A stretch of 64,000 nucleotides of DNA from Wolfiporia cocos. Its lineage: Eukaryota > Basidiomycota > Agaricomycetes > Polyporales > Phaeolaceae. The position numbers and the translations under genes were made by a program. The stretch lies in contig JACCLO010000003.1 of the NCBI GenBank assembly GCA_029448655.1, forward strand, positions 2,976,001-3,040,000, given 5' to 3'. The notes under the pieces were generated by a model. The model ran no database searches and had not been told where the DNA came from. It saw nothing but the letters and a program-made list of their open reading frames with translations. Position 1 is the stretch's first letter. Every line of letters begins with the position of its first letter. Of the stretch, positions 47,140-56,665 are shown piece after piece.

Positions 47140-47664
47140 TTGTTGAAAGCTAAGCCATTGACTCAATTGCTCAAGAAGACTGATGACATCTTTGAATTTT
47201 ATGAGGCAGCTAGACAGGCAATGGACGAACTCAAAGGAAGTGTCTTGAGAGCACCAATCCTCAAGACGATTGATTATGGGCTTGGGGAGCTTGTCAAGCT
47301 AAGACAGCACGACTCTGATCATGGCTTAGTTGTGCTAGCTGTCAATTCATCAATCTATGGAGCAGGTTGGATTCTATCTCAGTATTATGAGACTGATAAA
47401 CATCCAGTTCTTTTTGGCTCATGTACGTTCAACAACACTGAGTCTTGCTATTTGCAACCCAAGCTGAAGCTATATGGAGTGTTCAGGGCCATGAAGGAGT
47501 GTCGGCACAGGTTTTGGGGAGTACATTTCCGGTTAGAGGTTGACACGAAGTATTTGAAACAGATGATTCGTGAACCTGATCTGCCGAATGCTCCAATGAC
47601 ACGATGGGTCACATATTGTCAGCTATTCAATTTCAAATTTCAACATGTGTCAGCAAGTAAGCAT
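47140..47664 (+). pseudogene. Element A pol fragment: RNase H domain
   Basis: The frame reads KPLTQLLKKTDDIFEFYEAA, DELKGSVLRAPILKTIDYG, then an RNase H-type block: VVLAVNSSIYGAGWILSQYY, HPVLFGSCTFNNTESCYLQP, KLKLYGVFRAMKECRHRFWG and FNFKFQHVSASKH. The catalytic acidic residue normally in the first strand (xVDxS) is replaced (AVNSS). The fragment ends at the insertion point of LTR B, and the frame resumes at 48965 with VVADGLSQRPLAEDD. Confidence 0.8.
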
Positions 47665-48959
47665 TGACACAAACTAGTTGTTGTTACGGTCGCACGCAGA
47701 ACCACCAGCGTGCTATGCAAGGCATTTAGCCCCCTTCGCTAAAAGGGCGTAATCTCGCGGTTAGGCGAGACTGTGGTTCCAGGTATATAAGCACGTTCCC
47801 TGTTGCCTAATTGGGTAACGGTTTAACACGCTTACCACTTCCCGTGGGCTCAGCCATGTTAGACTCGTAACACTACCTCCCGCTTAAGGTGTGTGTTGTC
47901 CCCAACACGCTCTACCATCCCCCTCGATGGGCTCAAGCGCTTCGCCGTTGGAGACACCCCCAATTGGTCAGGAAAGGTGGTACGTACACCTAACCCCCGA
48001 GCTGCCGTTCACCGTTTATAAGCGCCTACTAGGTGTGCTCTCAGCCGCATGTCGACAACGGGAGTCGAACCTGCGACCGGGAAACCGCGAGATACTGTTA
48101 CGGTCGCACGCAGAACCACCAGCGTGCTATGCAAGGCATTTAGCCCCCTTCGCTAAAAGGGCGTAATCTCGCGGTTAGGCGAGACTGTGGTTCCAGGTAT
48201 ATAAGCACGTTCCCTGTTGCCTAATTGGGTAACGGTTTCACACGCTTACCACTTCCCGTGGGCTCAGCCATGTTAGACTCGTAACAGTTGTGGGACTCAC
48301 TCTATAACCTTAATGCGACTTTGAAGAAGTTGCTGGGGGTTGGTGAGGGGACTAGTAGGCGCAAACAGACGGGTGTGTGACTGTGCGAATGCAGAGAACA
48401 AATCTAAGGCTTATCGGAGACGATAGCCCTACTTATATACATGCTTTGTTTGGTGTCCTCTAGTGGAACCAAACAAAGGGACGGTCTGTGCACAGATACA
48501 GATATTACAGCTAAGTCGTAATCTACAATAGACCATGTGCGCCGGTAATGGCCGCACCAATAGTAGGAGTTGTTATGGACGTAGGTCCATGTTTGTGCTT
48601 TGTGGCAACAAACGTTAGTCAGCAGGTCAGGTGTATTTGCCTGGACCGCTGATGTAAACCAGTTTAGTAGCATGTTAAGACGCGTCTGGTTGTCAGGTGA
48701 CCATGTAGGTCATGTGTACCTAACCTAGGCAAGGTTTGGGTGGCTTATAACTATACAGTTATATGATCTGGTACTGTGGTAGAGCTTATCTAAGCTATTC
48801 TCACGGTCACGTGCTAATAAGCAATATTGTAGCCCCATAAGGGGGCTATCATGTGATACCTAAGCACCCATGTAGCATGTGATAGTTAAGGCGTAAAATG
48901 CGAAATATAATCTCAGACATGAGTCTTTTAGGTATGAAGACCCGGTAAAATCTGTGACA
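47665..48959 (-). repeat. Solo LTR B in element A, TSD AGCAT, carrying a TRIM
   Basis: Plus-strand ends are TGACACAA (47665) and TCTGTGACA (48959). It is flanked by AGCAT at 47660-47664 and 48960-48964. Net length without the TRIM and its duplication is 685 bp. The first 200 bp and the GCGCCGGTAATGGCCGCACC block match the LTRs of element D, so it is a sister family read in the same minus orientation. Confidence 0.9.
47682..48286 (+). mobile_element. 605-bp TRIM-like element, TSD GTTGT
   Basis: Two 191-bp direct repeats (47682-47872 and 48096-48286) differ at a single base (TTTAACACG against TTTCACACG). Each begins TGTTACG and ends CGTAACA, a 7-bp inverted pair with TG...CA ends. They enclose a 223-bp interior without a real coding frame. 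Five-bp duplications GTTGT flank the whole (47677-47681, 48287-48291). Each repeat has a TATATAAGC box and a TCTCGC / GCGAGA hairpin. This is the plan of a terminal-repeat retrotransposon in miniature. The interior ends with a tRNA T-arm-like sequence (antisense GGTTCGACTCCC, near 48060-48075). Confidence 0.9.
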
Positions 48960-48964
48960 AGCAT

Positions 48965-49342
48965 GTTGTCGCAGATGGCCTGTCACAACGACCACTGGCA
49001 GAAGATGACTCTGAGGAATCTGATGGTGAAGAGGAGCTGGACCGTATTATAGGTAGAGTCTCGGTGGACTATTCCTCACATGCAATTTCACCCCACTGTC
49101 TCTTTGCTTATGACATGATGGCTTCTACATGCTTTCCATTTGCTGATTTTGAAGTCAATCAGGATGGTGCCCTGGCAAGCATTTTGTTCATCACAGAACT
49201 AGCTGAATTCAGGTGCGAGCAAGCATTCTCAATCAAGCTTATGGACAATGCCAATCAAGACCACAGAGTTGAGCAATCACCACACAAGAATGTCTGGGAC
49301 TCGAACATCCAAGCAAATGAGACACATCCAGCTTGATATGAT
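48965..49342 (+). pseudogene. Element A pol linker fragment
   Basis: Continues the RNase H frame after LTR B (VVADGLSQRPLAEDDSEESD, acidic), then DRIIGRVSVDYSSHAISPHC and WDSNIQANETHPA. One stop (TGA) precedes the insertion point of element D, and the frame resumes after 59311 as DLDLNMRITENV. The boundary carries the target ATGAT at 49338-49342. Confidence 0.7.
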
Positions 49343-50041
49343 TGACACAGACTAGACTGTGGGACTCACACTATAACCTTATAGGCGACTTGAAGGGGTT
49401 GCTAGAGGTTGGTGAGGAGACTAGTGGGCGCAAGCAGAGATGCTATGTAACTGTGCGAATGCAGAGAACAAATCTAAGGCTTATCCGCAGTGATAGCCCT
49501 ACTTATATACATGCTTTGTTTGGTTACCAGTAAGGGAGCCAAACATGAAGATGGTCTGTGCGCAGACGTAACTAATACAGCTAAGTCGTAAACTACAGTA
49601 GACCATGTGCGCCGGTAATGGCCGCACCAGTAAGAACGTTTGTTTGGACCGTAGGTCCATGTTGTGGAAGTGGCCGTAGCTTCGTTAGTAAGCCATGCAT
49701 GTGATTCTTATGTACCGGTATCGGGATATGAGTAATCGTAAGGGCATTGGCATGTGATAACGAGCGGGCCGCTTATCCAATTGTACTGACATAGCCCGGT
49801 ATCGGGATATGAGTAAGACGCGTGACACCGGAGGTTAGTCCGCTGAGTCATTGACGCGTACAAGCGTGTTATGTACGTGTTGTTATGACAGGTGGACGTA
49901 TACCGCGTTGTGTACGTGTTGTTTGGTTGTGTGTACGTGTAGACGGGCGCTTAGCAGCGTAAACGTCTACAAGGTCGTAGAAATACCAGATAAATAGGTA
50001 AAAATACGGGAAAAATAGTGGCATGTCCCAAATCTGTGACA
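49343..50041 (-). repeat. 3' LTR of element D
   Basis: 699 bp with ends TGACACAG and TCTGTGACA on the plus strand. On the element strand it starts TGTCACAG. TATA (TGTATATAAG) is at about 49501-49510 on the minus strand. A 20-bp phrase starting CCGGTATCGGGATATGAGTA occurs twice (49715 and 49796). Confidence 0.95.
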
Positions 50042-50058
50042 TTACCCCCTCTTCAGGT
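50042..50058 (-). other. Polypurine tract of element D
   Basis: On the minus strand the bases just before the 3' LTR read TGAAGAGGGGGTAA, a purine-rich primer site for plus-strand DNA synthesis. Its position directly against the LTR start is as expected. Confidence 0.75.
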
Positions 50059-50080
50059 TTCATTGTCCCTAATGGAACGA

Positions 50081-53000
50081 TTACTTTCCTGTGGAGCCGA
50101 ATCCACCAGTACCGCGTTCGGATTTAATCTTTTCAAAGTAAGATTTTCCGTGTAGCGTAATGTGCGGGTCCTTAGCAACTTCGCAGATAAGCTGAGCAAT
50201 CTTATCTCCAGCTCGGATATCGATAGATATGTCCGAGTGGTTCCGAAGAATGATGATTACTTCGTCTTGATAGTCGTGGTCGATAACGCCACCCATTACG
50301 TCTATGCCTTTTCGGGCAAGACTAGAACGGGGAGCGATGCGTCCGTAAGTGCCGAAAGGTACTTGGATCTTCAGTTTGGTGTTGTATTCTGTCTGCCCGT
50401 GAGCTGGCAGAACATCGCCTGTTGCAGTGTACAGGTCAAATCCAACCGAGTCCTTGGTTCCTTTTTCCGGCATTCGGCCGCCTTCACCGACTACGATTTT
50501 CAAGTCCGCGTTTTGGTTAATGTCAGCTGACATCCATCCCCCGTCGGGGTGTCTAACCATGCGCTGTTTAGGATCCTTCGCAAATTCTTCGCGATACTGC
50601 GGCCAGTCGTCTGGCCACGTGCATTCGTTGGCTTCCCAGTTGTCGCTGTCAGGGTCGAAGACGTGAACTGCTTCTTTCCTTCTAGCTGATCGCCTGAGGG
50701 GAACATCCTGCATGGGAATGGCGTGTGAAGCCTTGTATTCTTGCAGAGTGTCATATGCCGTGTCGAGATCGGCTTCGCGTACCCAGGAGTCGTCATTGAT
50801 ACCGAATCCTTTCCATCGGATTCTGTATTCAACTCTTCCTGCGCGGAGACGATGATCTAAGATCTTCTCAACTTCCCATAATTCCTCACCATCGACCATT
50901 TCTGGTTGAGGCTCTGGTTTCTTCTGATGCACAGGGTCCTTGTACATGACCAACTTGGAAGCGTGGAATACTGGGTGATAAGCCCTGTATTGCTCGTCCA
51001 TGTGTACCCTAAAGGTGACCGGAGATAATTGTTCAATTATCTTAAATGGTCCCAAATAGCGTGGACTAAGACTTCTTTCGGAGTCTTGCCAGCTACGGGC
51101 GTCAACGAGTACTTTGTCGCCGACTTTAAACGGTACCGAGCGCTTATGTTGATCATAGTACCAAGACCAGCGTTCAGCAGCCAATTTCATAGCTGCTTTA
51201 GCTTGTTCTTGTGCTGACCATCTGGCGTAAGCAAATTGATTTAAATCCGAGTATTGCGTCGGCTTTAAATCCGTAGGTCCTGCATTAGGATGCCTTCCTA
51301 GTTCGACAAAGAATGGACTATTCTTGGTCGTCTCACTAGCCGCGTTATTGTACGCAAACTCTGCCGTGGGGAGATAGAATACCCAGTTATCTTTTTGGAT
51401 AACGTCGATGTAGCATCGTAGGTATTGTTCTAGAATTTGGTTAATTCTCTCCGTTTGGCCGTCCGCTTGCGGGTGGTAGGCTGTTGTCATCGACCTCTGA
51501 ATTCCCAATTGCTCGCACCATCCCTTGAATAACTCAGAAGAGAATTGCGGTCCTCTATCCGAAATGATTTGTTTCGGAAGTCCGTGATTCGGATAAATCC
51601 GAAGGTACAGGAGGTTTGCTAATTCCTTTGCCGAGATATTGTCTGACGTGGGAATGAAGTGTGCGCGTTTGGTTAATCGGTCCACTACTACCATGATAGC
51701 GGTGAATTGTTTGAATTCGCCGCTAGGCGGTAAGTGAACGATAAAGTCGATTGTGATTGTGTCCCAGGGTGCTTCCGGTACTGGGAGCGGTTGCAGGGGT
51801 CCATACGGGGTCTGGTTGCGGTTCTTCATGTGTTGGCATGTATCACAACCTTCCACGTATTGCTTCACCATCGTGGTCATTCCAGGCCACCAGTAATTAC
51901 GTGATAGAAGTTCGTAGGTCTTCCATCGTCCGAAGTGACCGGCTGTTACATGGTCATGATGTAACTCCAGTATTTTCGTTCGCAATTCCTTAGGCTCTTT
52001 TGGAACGTACACTTTTCCTCGTCTGAGGAGTAATCCGGCCTCCATGTTCCATTCCTGGAGATCTTTACCGAATTCCTTGGGACCACTTTTCAGTAGTTCC
52101 TGGTAATCTTTGGTAATCTGATCGTCCATGAGGGCTTGTCGGATTTGTCGGAGAAGGTCCTCGTTGCCTGATTGTATCTCCTGCTGTGACGCTTCTAGCG
52201 CCCTAACCGTAAAGTATTCCGGTTTCAGCAAAATTTGATCGCGATTGTCGAGTTCCACCCCCTCTTCATGGTCTGGCCTCCGTGACAGAGGATCAGCCGT
52301 GAGCATTGTTTTACCGGGTTTGTGACACATGGTGAAGTTGAACCTTGTCAGGTAAAGACTCCAACGTGCCTGTCTCCGGGTTAGCCATTGTGCCGATTTG
52401 AAATATGTCAGATTGAGATGATCCGACCATACTTCGAATTTGTGTGGATGTCCTTCGAGGTAATGTCTCCATTCCTCTAGAGCGCGGATGATTGCGAGCA
52501 ACTCCTTATCGTAAATCTCATAGTTCCTTTCAGGTGCTGATAGAGATTTCGAGTAAAAGGCTACCGGGTGCCAGAGCTTATCCTCCGAAGAGTATTGCGA
52601 TAGCACTGCACCAGCTGCGTAATCAGAAGAATCCGCTTCCACGTGGAACGGGGACTCCTGATCTGGGATCCGGAGTATTGGAGCCGATGTGAAAGCTTCC
52701 TTAAGTGTCTGGAATGCTTCCGCTTGTTTGGGTCCCCAGTTCCATTGCGTGTTTTTCTTGGACAGTTCGGTTAACGGCTTAACCACTTTGGAGAAGTCTT
52801 TAATGAACCGACGGTAGTAGTTGGCGAAGCCAACAAAGGCCTGGACGTCCTTCACCTTGGCAGGTGTAGGCCAGTCCATTACACCGGCTACCTTCTTAGG
52901 GTCCATTTCGACTTTTCCTTTGGAAATGATCATTCCCAGGTATTCAATACTGCTTTGTTCGAAGAAGCACTTTTCAGGCTTCGCAAACAAGTCGTTGTCT

Positions 53001-54568
53001 TGCAAGATTTGTAATACTTGCTTGACAATACGACGGTGTTCCAACAGGTCGTTTCCGAACACAAGGATGTCGTCTAGGTAGACAATGACCTTTCCTTCTC
53101 TGATAAGGTCACCTAGAATATCGTTCATCATGTGTTGGAACGTGCTGGGTGCATTACAAAAACCGAAGTACATGACTACGGCTTTGTAAAGGCCGTTAGG
53201 CGTAATGAATGCGGTCTTCCATTCATCTCCCTCCTTGATTCTAACGTTGTTGTAACCCCAACGCAAGTCGAGCTTCGTAAATATCGAAGCCTGGCTAAGC
53301 TTATCGATAAGCTCGTCTATGCGTGGGAGAGGGTACCTATTTTTAATGGTTAAGTCGTTTACCTTTCGGTAATCGACTACCATTCGGGCTCCGCCATCTT
53401 TTTTAGGGACGAAGAAGACCGGGCTCGCGATCGGGGATTTCGAGTGTCGGATGTAGCCCTTCCGTAACTCTTCCTGAATCCACTGATCTAGCGAGTTCGC
53501 TTCCTGAGGAGACATCTTGTATGCCTTACTCGGGGGCGGTAGCACCACGTCATCGGGGAAGTCGATGGCGTGGTCGTATGGTTTCCGCTCGGGCATCCTT
53601 TCGGATGCGCGTTGAGAAAATACCGTGGGACCAAACTCCTGGTATTCCTCCGGAACCAAGGAGTTCCATTTCTGGAGATCCGCATCTGTCAGGAATTCAT
53701 CATCCGACTTCTCCGTTATCGACTGAATGGCGTCGATAAGGAGTTCCGTTCCTTCGTCAAGGGTGTTCACCCAAGCGACAAAGGGATTCTCAGGCTCCTC
53801 TAAGCCAAGAAAATCTATTGGAAAGTCGTTGATGATCTGATAGATGTTGCGGGGTTCGATTTCGTCTTCTTCCTCAGAAATCGAAACCCGTTTGCCATGT
53901 TTGCATTTTTCCGTACACCGATATGTGAAGGTTCCTTCCGGCCAGTTGAAGTCCGGGTTGTGTTTCAGGAACCAGTCATATCCGAGGATCACATCCGCAT
54001 TCTGTACATCCATTACGTACAAGAATTCGGTGGACTTGTGTTCTTCGTGCACCATATAAGCTTTTACTGCCATATTGATATTACCGGCGGTATTAGAGGT
54101 ACCGTCGGCATTGCAAATTTCGAGGGGGGAAGGTAGTTTTTGTGTAACTAACTTTTCCTCGTGGACGAGTTTCTTATCAATGACGCTTATGGATGCACCG
54201 GTGTCGATTAATGCCATGGCATTGACTTTCTTTCCATATACCCACAATTCTACTTCGATGGAGAATGATTTATTGTCGTCTCGAGAATCATTTCCGTGTA
54301 CATTATACAAAGTAAAAAACTTCAGCGCGGTGGGGTCAGGATGAAAGTATTGTACAGGAGGGGCACGTGTAGCTAGTGTCCGAGTCCTCCGGGCAAAGTC
54401 CATTGCCGAGTTGCCGAATATACCGAGATGGGATACCGGGTGACGTGCGACCGCCTTATCTTCCCACAAGATAAGGGGTCCTTGTGAAGCCCCGTCGTAG
54501 GGGTGCTCTTCTTCGGGGAGCTGTATGCTCCCAGCCGCTGCGGGGCTGGTGCATTCTTCACAAGACAT
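50081..54568 (-). CDS. Element D pol: PR-RT-RNase H-integrase-chromodomain-dUTPase
   Basis: The open frame continues upstream to 54805. I choose the Met at 54568 because it overlaps the gag stop and begins MSCEECTS; from there pol is 1,495 residues. Domains: aspartic protease DTGAS at about residues 122-126; RT with PLPRIDELIDKLSQASIFTK and YLDD (near 53070); RNase H (PFHVEADSSDYAAGAVLSQY); integrase HHCC (HFGRWKTYELLSRNYWWPG, CDTCQ) and core with IDFIVHLP, ISDRGPQFSS and YHPQADGQTERINQ; chromodomain (VEKILDHRLRAGRVEYRIRW, KGFGINDDSWV); then a dUTPase in the last 135 residues. Its five motifs are SVGFDLYTA, GRIAPRSSLA, GGVIDHDYQDEV, AGDKIAQLI and RGTGGFGSTGK at the very C-terminus. No stop interrupts the frame. 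The frame is +1 relative to gag. Confidence 0.95.
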   Translation of the reverse strand: MSCEECTSPAAAGSIQLPEEEHPYDGASQGPLILWEDKAVARHPVSHLGIFGNSAMDFARRTRTLATRAPPVQYFHPDPTALKFFTLYNVHGNDSRDDNKSFSIEVELWVYGKKVNAMALIDTGASISVIDKKLVHEEKLVTQKLPSPLEICNADGTSNTAGNINMAVKAYMVHEEHKSTEFLYVMDVQNADVILGYDWFLKHNPDFNWPEGTFTYRCTEKCKHGKRVSISEEEDEIEPRNIYQIINDFPIDFLGLEEPENPFVAWVNTLDEGTELLIDAIQSITEKSDDEFLTDADLQKWNSLVPEEYQEFGPTVFSQRASERMPERKPYDHAIDFPDDVVLPPPSKAYKMSPQEANSLDQWIQEELRKGYIRHSKSPIASPVFFVPKKDGGARMVVDYRKVNDLTIKNRYPLPRIDELIDKLSQASIFTKLDLRWGYNNVRIKEGDEWKTAFITPNGLYKAVVMYFGFCNAPSTFQHMMNDILGDLIREGKVIVYLDDILVFGNDLLEHRRIVKQVLQILQDNDLFAKPEKCFFEQSSIEYLGMIISKGKVEMDPKKVAGVMDWPTPAKVKDVQAFVGFANYYRRFIKDFSKVVKPLTELSKKNTQWNWGPKQAEAFQTLKEAFTSAPILRIPDQESPFHVEADSSDYAAGAVLSQYSSEDKLWHPVAFYSKSLSAPERNYEIYDKELLAIIRALEEWRHYLEGHPHKFEVWSDHLNLTYFKSAQWLTRRQARWSLYLTRFNFTMCHKPGKTMLTADPLSRRPDHEEGVELDNRDQILLKPEYFTVRALEASQQEIQSGNEDLLRQIRQALMDDQITKDYQELLKSGPKEFGKDLQEWNMEAGLLLRRGKVYVPKEPKELRTKILELHHDHVTAGHFGRWKTYELLSRNYWWPGMTTMVKQYVEGCDTCQHMKNRNQTPYGPLQPLPVPEAPWDTITIDFIVHLPPSGEFKQFTAIMVVVDRLTKRAHFIPTSDNISAKELANLLYLRIYPNHGLPKQIISDRGPQFSSELFKGWCEQLGIQRSMTTAYHPQADGQTERINQILEQYLRCYIDVIQKDNWVFYLPTAEFAYNNAASETTKNSPFFVELGRHPNAGPTDLKPTQYSDLNQFAYARWSAQEQAKAAMKLAAERWSWYYDQHKRSVPFKVGDKVLVDARSWQDSERSLSPRYLGPFKIIEQLSPVTFRVHMDEQYRAYHPVFHASKLVMYKDPVHQKKPEPQPEMVDGEELWEVEKILDHRLRAGRVEYRIRWKGFGINDDSWVREADLDTAYDTLQEYKASHAIPMQDVPLRRSARRKEAVHVFDPDSDNWEANECTWPDDWPQYREEFAKDPKQRMVRHPDGGWMSADINQNADLKIVVGEGGRMPEKGTKDSVGFDLYTATGDVLPAHGQTEYNTKLKIQVPFGTYGRIAPRSSLARKGIDVMGGVIDHDYQDEVIIILRNHSDISIDIRAGDKIAQLICEVAKDPHITLHGKSYFEKIKSERGTGGFGSTGK

Positions 54569-56519
54569 CTTCGAGACGTGTAGTGGGGGCAAGGGGAACC
54601 AAGAGGGTTCCGACTGTGGCGACGGTGGTGGCGGGGACCGAGGTTCCTGCTGATGTTGAGTCAGCCGTGACTTCTTCCCAAATGTATCGGGCTCGATACG
54701 TCTTGCCATCCGCGGGGGGCGCCGAGTACGGCTTCTTGCCAGAAGCCTGTCCCTTTCCACTACCCGAAGGAGCAGCCGGGCTCTTGGCAGAGCCGGCAGC
54801 CGCATCCTTCGCCCTTTGTTCGGCCCGCTGAGCGGCAGGCACGAACGTTCCCGCTGCCTTGTCTGCTGCGAGCTTAGGACACTTGTTGAAGTAGTGTCCC
54901 GACTGCTTGCAATAGGTGCAGACGGCGTTGGCAGTGTCGGCGGGGGCTTTGGCGGGCGCCTTTCCCTTATCCTTCTTTTTCTCCGACTTCTTTGCAGAAG
55001 TGGAGGACGTCTCCTTCTTTTCGGCAGGGGCCGAGTCCTTCTTGCCGGCCTTCTCGAAGATCGAGCCCTTGATCTTGTCTGGGTATGACGTTTGGTACAT
55101 TTCCAGAGCGAAGTCGATTAGGGGTTCGATGTCGGTCGGGGCCTTGAAGAACGGGGTCTTGCCGAGGACGTTTAAGGTGTCCTTGACCTTTTCGGGGAGT
55201 GTTTCGGTGAACTCCCACACCAGGGTTTCGTTGGCGGTTTCGGAGAGTCGGCCGAGGGTTCGGAACCGTTCGCAGTAGTTGAAGTAATTCGATTCGGCGA
55301 GTTCCTTGCCCTTGGTACCATATTAGCCGCGAATTTCCTTCTTCGCGATCTCCTTATCCGTCATCTTCCCATATTGCACCATTACTGACTTGGTGAAGTC
55401 CTCCCAGGTGCCGAGAGGTTCACCGTTTCCTGCCTTTTTGATGAGAGGCGAGAAAAAGTTATATGCGTCCCCTGTGACGCGGAAGAGGGCCGTGGTGATA
55501 CGGTCATGGTCGTCGTAGACCCTGAGTGTACTGAAGTACAGGCCCATCTTCTCCACCCATTCCTGCGCAGTCACCTTTCCAGATGACCCAGAGAATTTGG
55601 GGGGAGGGGGAATTTTCAGGTTTTGAGGCAGACCTGGAATCTGCGGGGCGACAGCAGCTGCAGCTTGTGCGGCGGCAGTGGCCTTGGCTGCACGGGTTCG
55701 AGCAGTGTTGGGGGCCGGTGCGGGTTCTTCCGGGGGCGTGCGGACACCGGGAGGGTTGGGAACGGAAGGATTTTTGCGACTCCTCCGAAGTTCTTCCTCA
55801 ACCTTCTCCATGCGCTCGGCGAACGCATCCTCGAGGTCATCGAGCCGAGTCCGGTAATTGTCCCGGAGCTGTTTCTCCATTTCGGAGAACTTGGCGGTGT
55901 AGTCCTGTCAGAGTTCCTTGCCAAGGTCCACCAGAGTGGACACAAGCTCGTTGCGGACCGTATTGACTGCTTCGTGTAGCTCGTCTTGGGCCATCTGTTC
56001 GATTGCCCTGGATTGCCCAGCCAGGGAGTCGATTCTGCCATGGATTCGCTCCAGGCGGGCGTACACCATTCGGCCGAGGGTGTCAACCTTGTCGTGGCTT
56101 ATCGCCGCGCTTCGTTGTACGGCGGCGTCGAAGATTGCCCCATGCAGGGGTGCATCCACCTTGTGTTGTTCCTCTTCTGGGAGGTACGACTTGAGGCCTA
56201 TTTCGACCTCATTGTTGGTTCGGCGTTCTGGGCCCAAAAACTCTATTTCTAGGGTTGTGATGGGCCCAATCGGACGGGTGTAGCGAGCCGGTGGGTATCC
56301 GGGGATAGGTGTGCCCGGACGCGTTCCCATGGGGTTGGCTGGGGAGTCCCTTTGTGGGGGGACATCCTCGCCTTCCTCTTCCTCTTCCTCGCTCAGATGT
56401 TCCAAGGTCACCAGGGGTTGAGTCCCTGAGGGCCCGGCTACCGGGGTCACTGGACCTTCCGAGCGGAGGCGCATGCGACGGGGAGTGAGGGGGATGCTGT
56501 TGGAGGAGATGGAAGACAT
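54558..56519 (-). pseudogene. Element D gag with two in-frame stop codons
   Basis: One frame runs from MSSISSNSIPLTPRRMRLRS to LEDVL and the stop at 54558-54560, broken by TGA at 55908-55910 and TAA at 55323-55325. The N-terminal part has an acidic run (HLSEEEEEEGEDV). The capsid-like part reads PPKFSGSSGKVTAQEWVEKM, then YNFFSPLIKKAGNGEPLGTW and EDFTKSVMVQYG. The C-terminus is Lys/Ala-rich with one zinc knuckle CTYCKQSGHYFNKC (CX2CX4HX4C). Either stop could come from a single C-to-T change (CGA to TGA, CAA to TAA). The copy may be defective, or gag may be made as separate parts or by readthrough. Confidence 0.85.
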
Positions 56520-56665
56520 TTTGTGAATCTGTTTATGACGAATGTTAGTTTCCGGTTACTCATTGTCTTAGATTCTTAAGAAGGGTTTTAGTTTGAAAAG
56601 CTGCAACTTTCGTTATAGATCACACTCGCACTCTATTTCAGAGTTAAAAGATGATAGTATTTCTA

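Noticed and set aside
48050..48095. tRNA gene in antisense within the TRIM
   Set aside because: Only a T-arm-like part is recognisable. No complete cloverleaf, D arm or acceptor pairing could be drawn.
47682..48286. CRISPR-like or tandem-repeat array
   Set aside because: There are only two long direct repeats with inverted TG/CA ends and a 5-bp TSD; this is a TRIM-like element.
53488..54344. Small plus-strand frames inside element D pol
   Set aside because: They are antisense shadows of protease and RT coding sequence, without features of their own.
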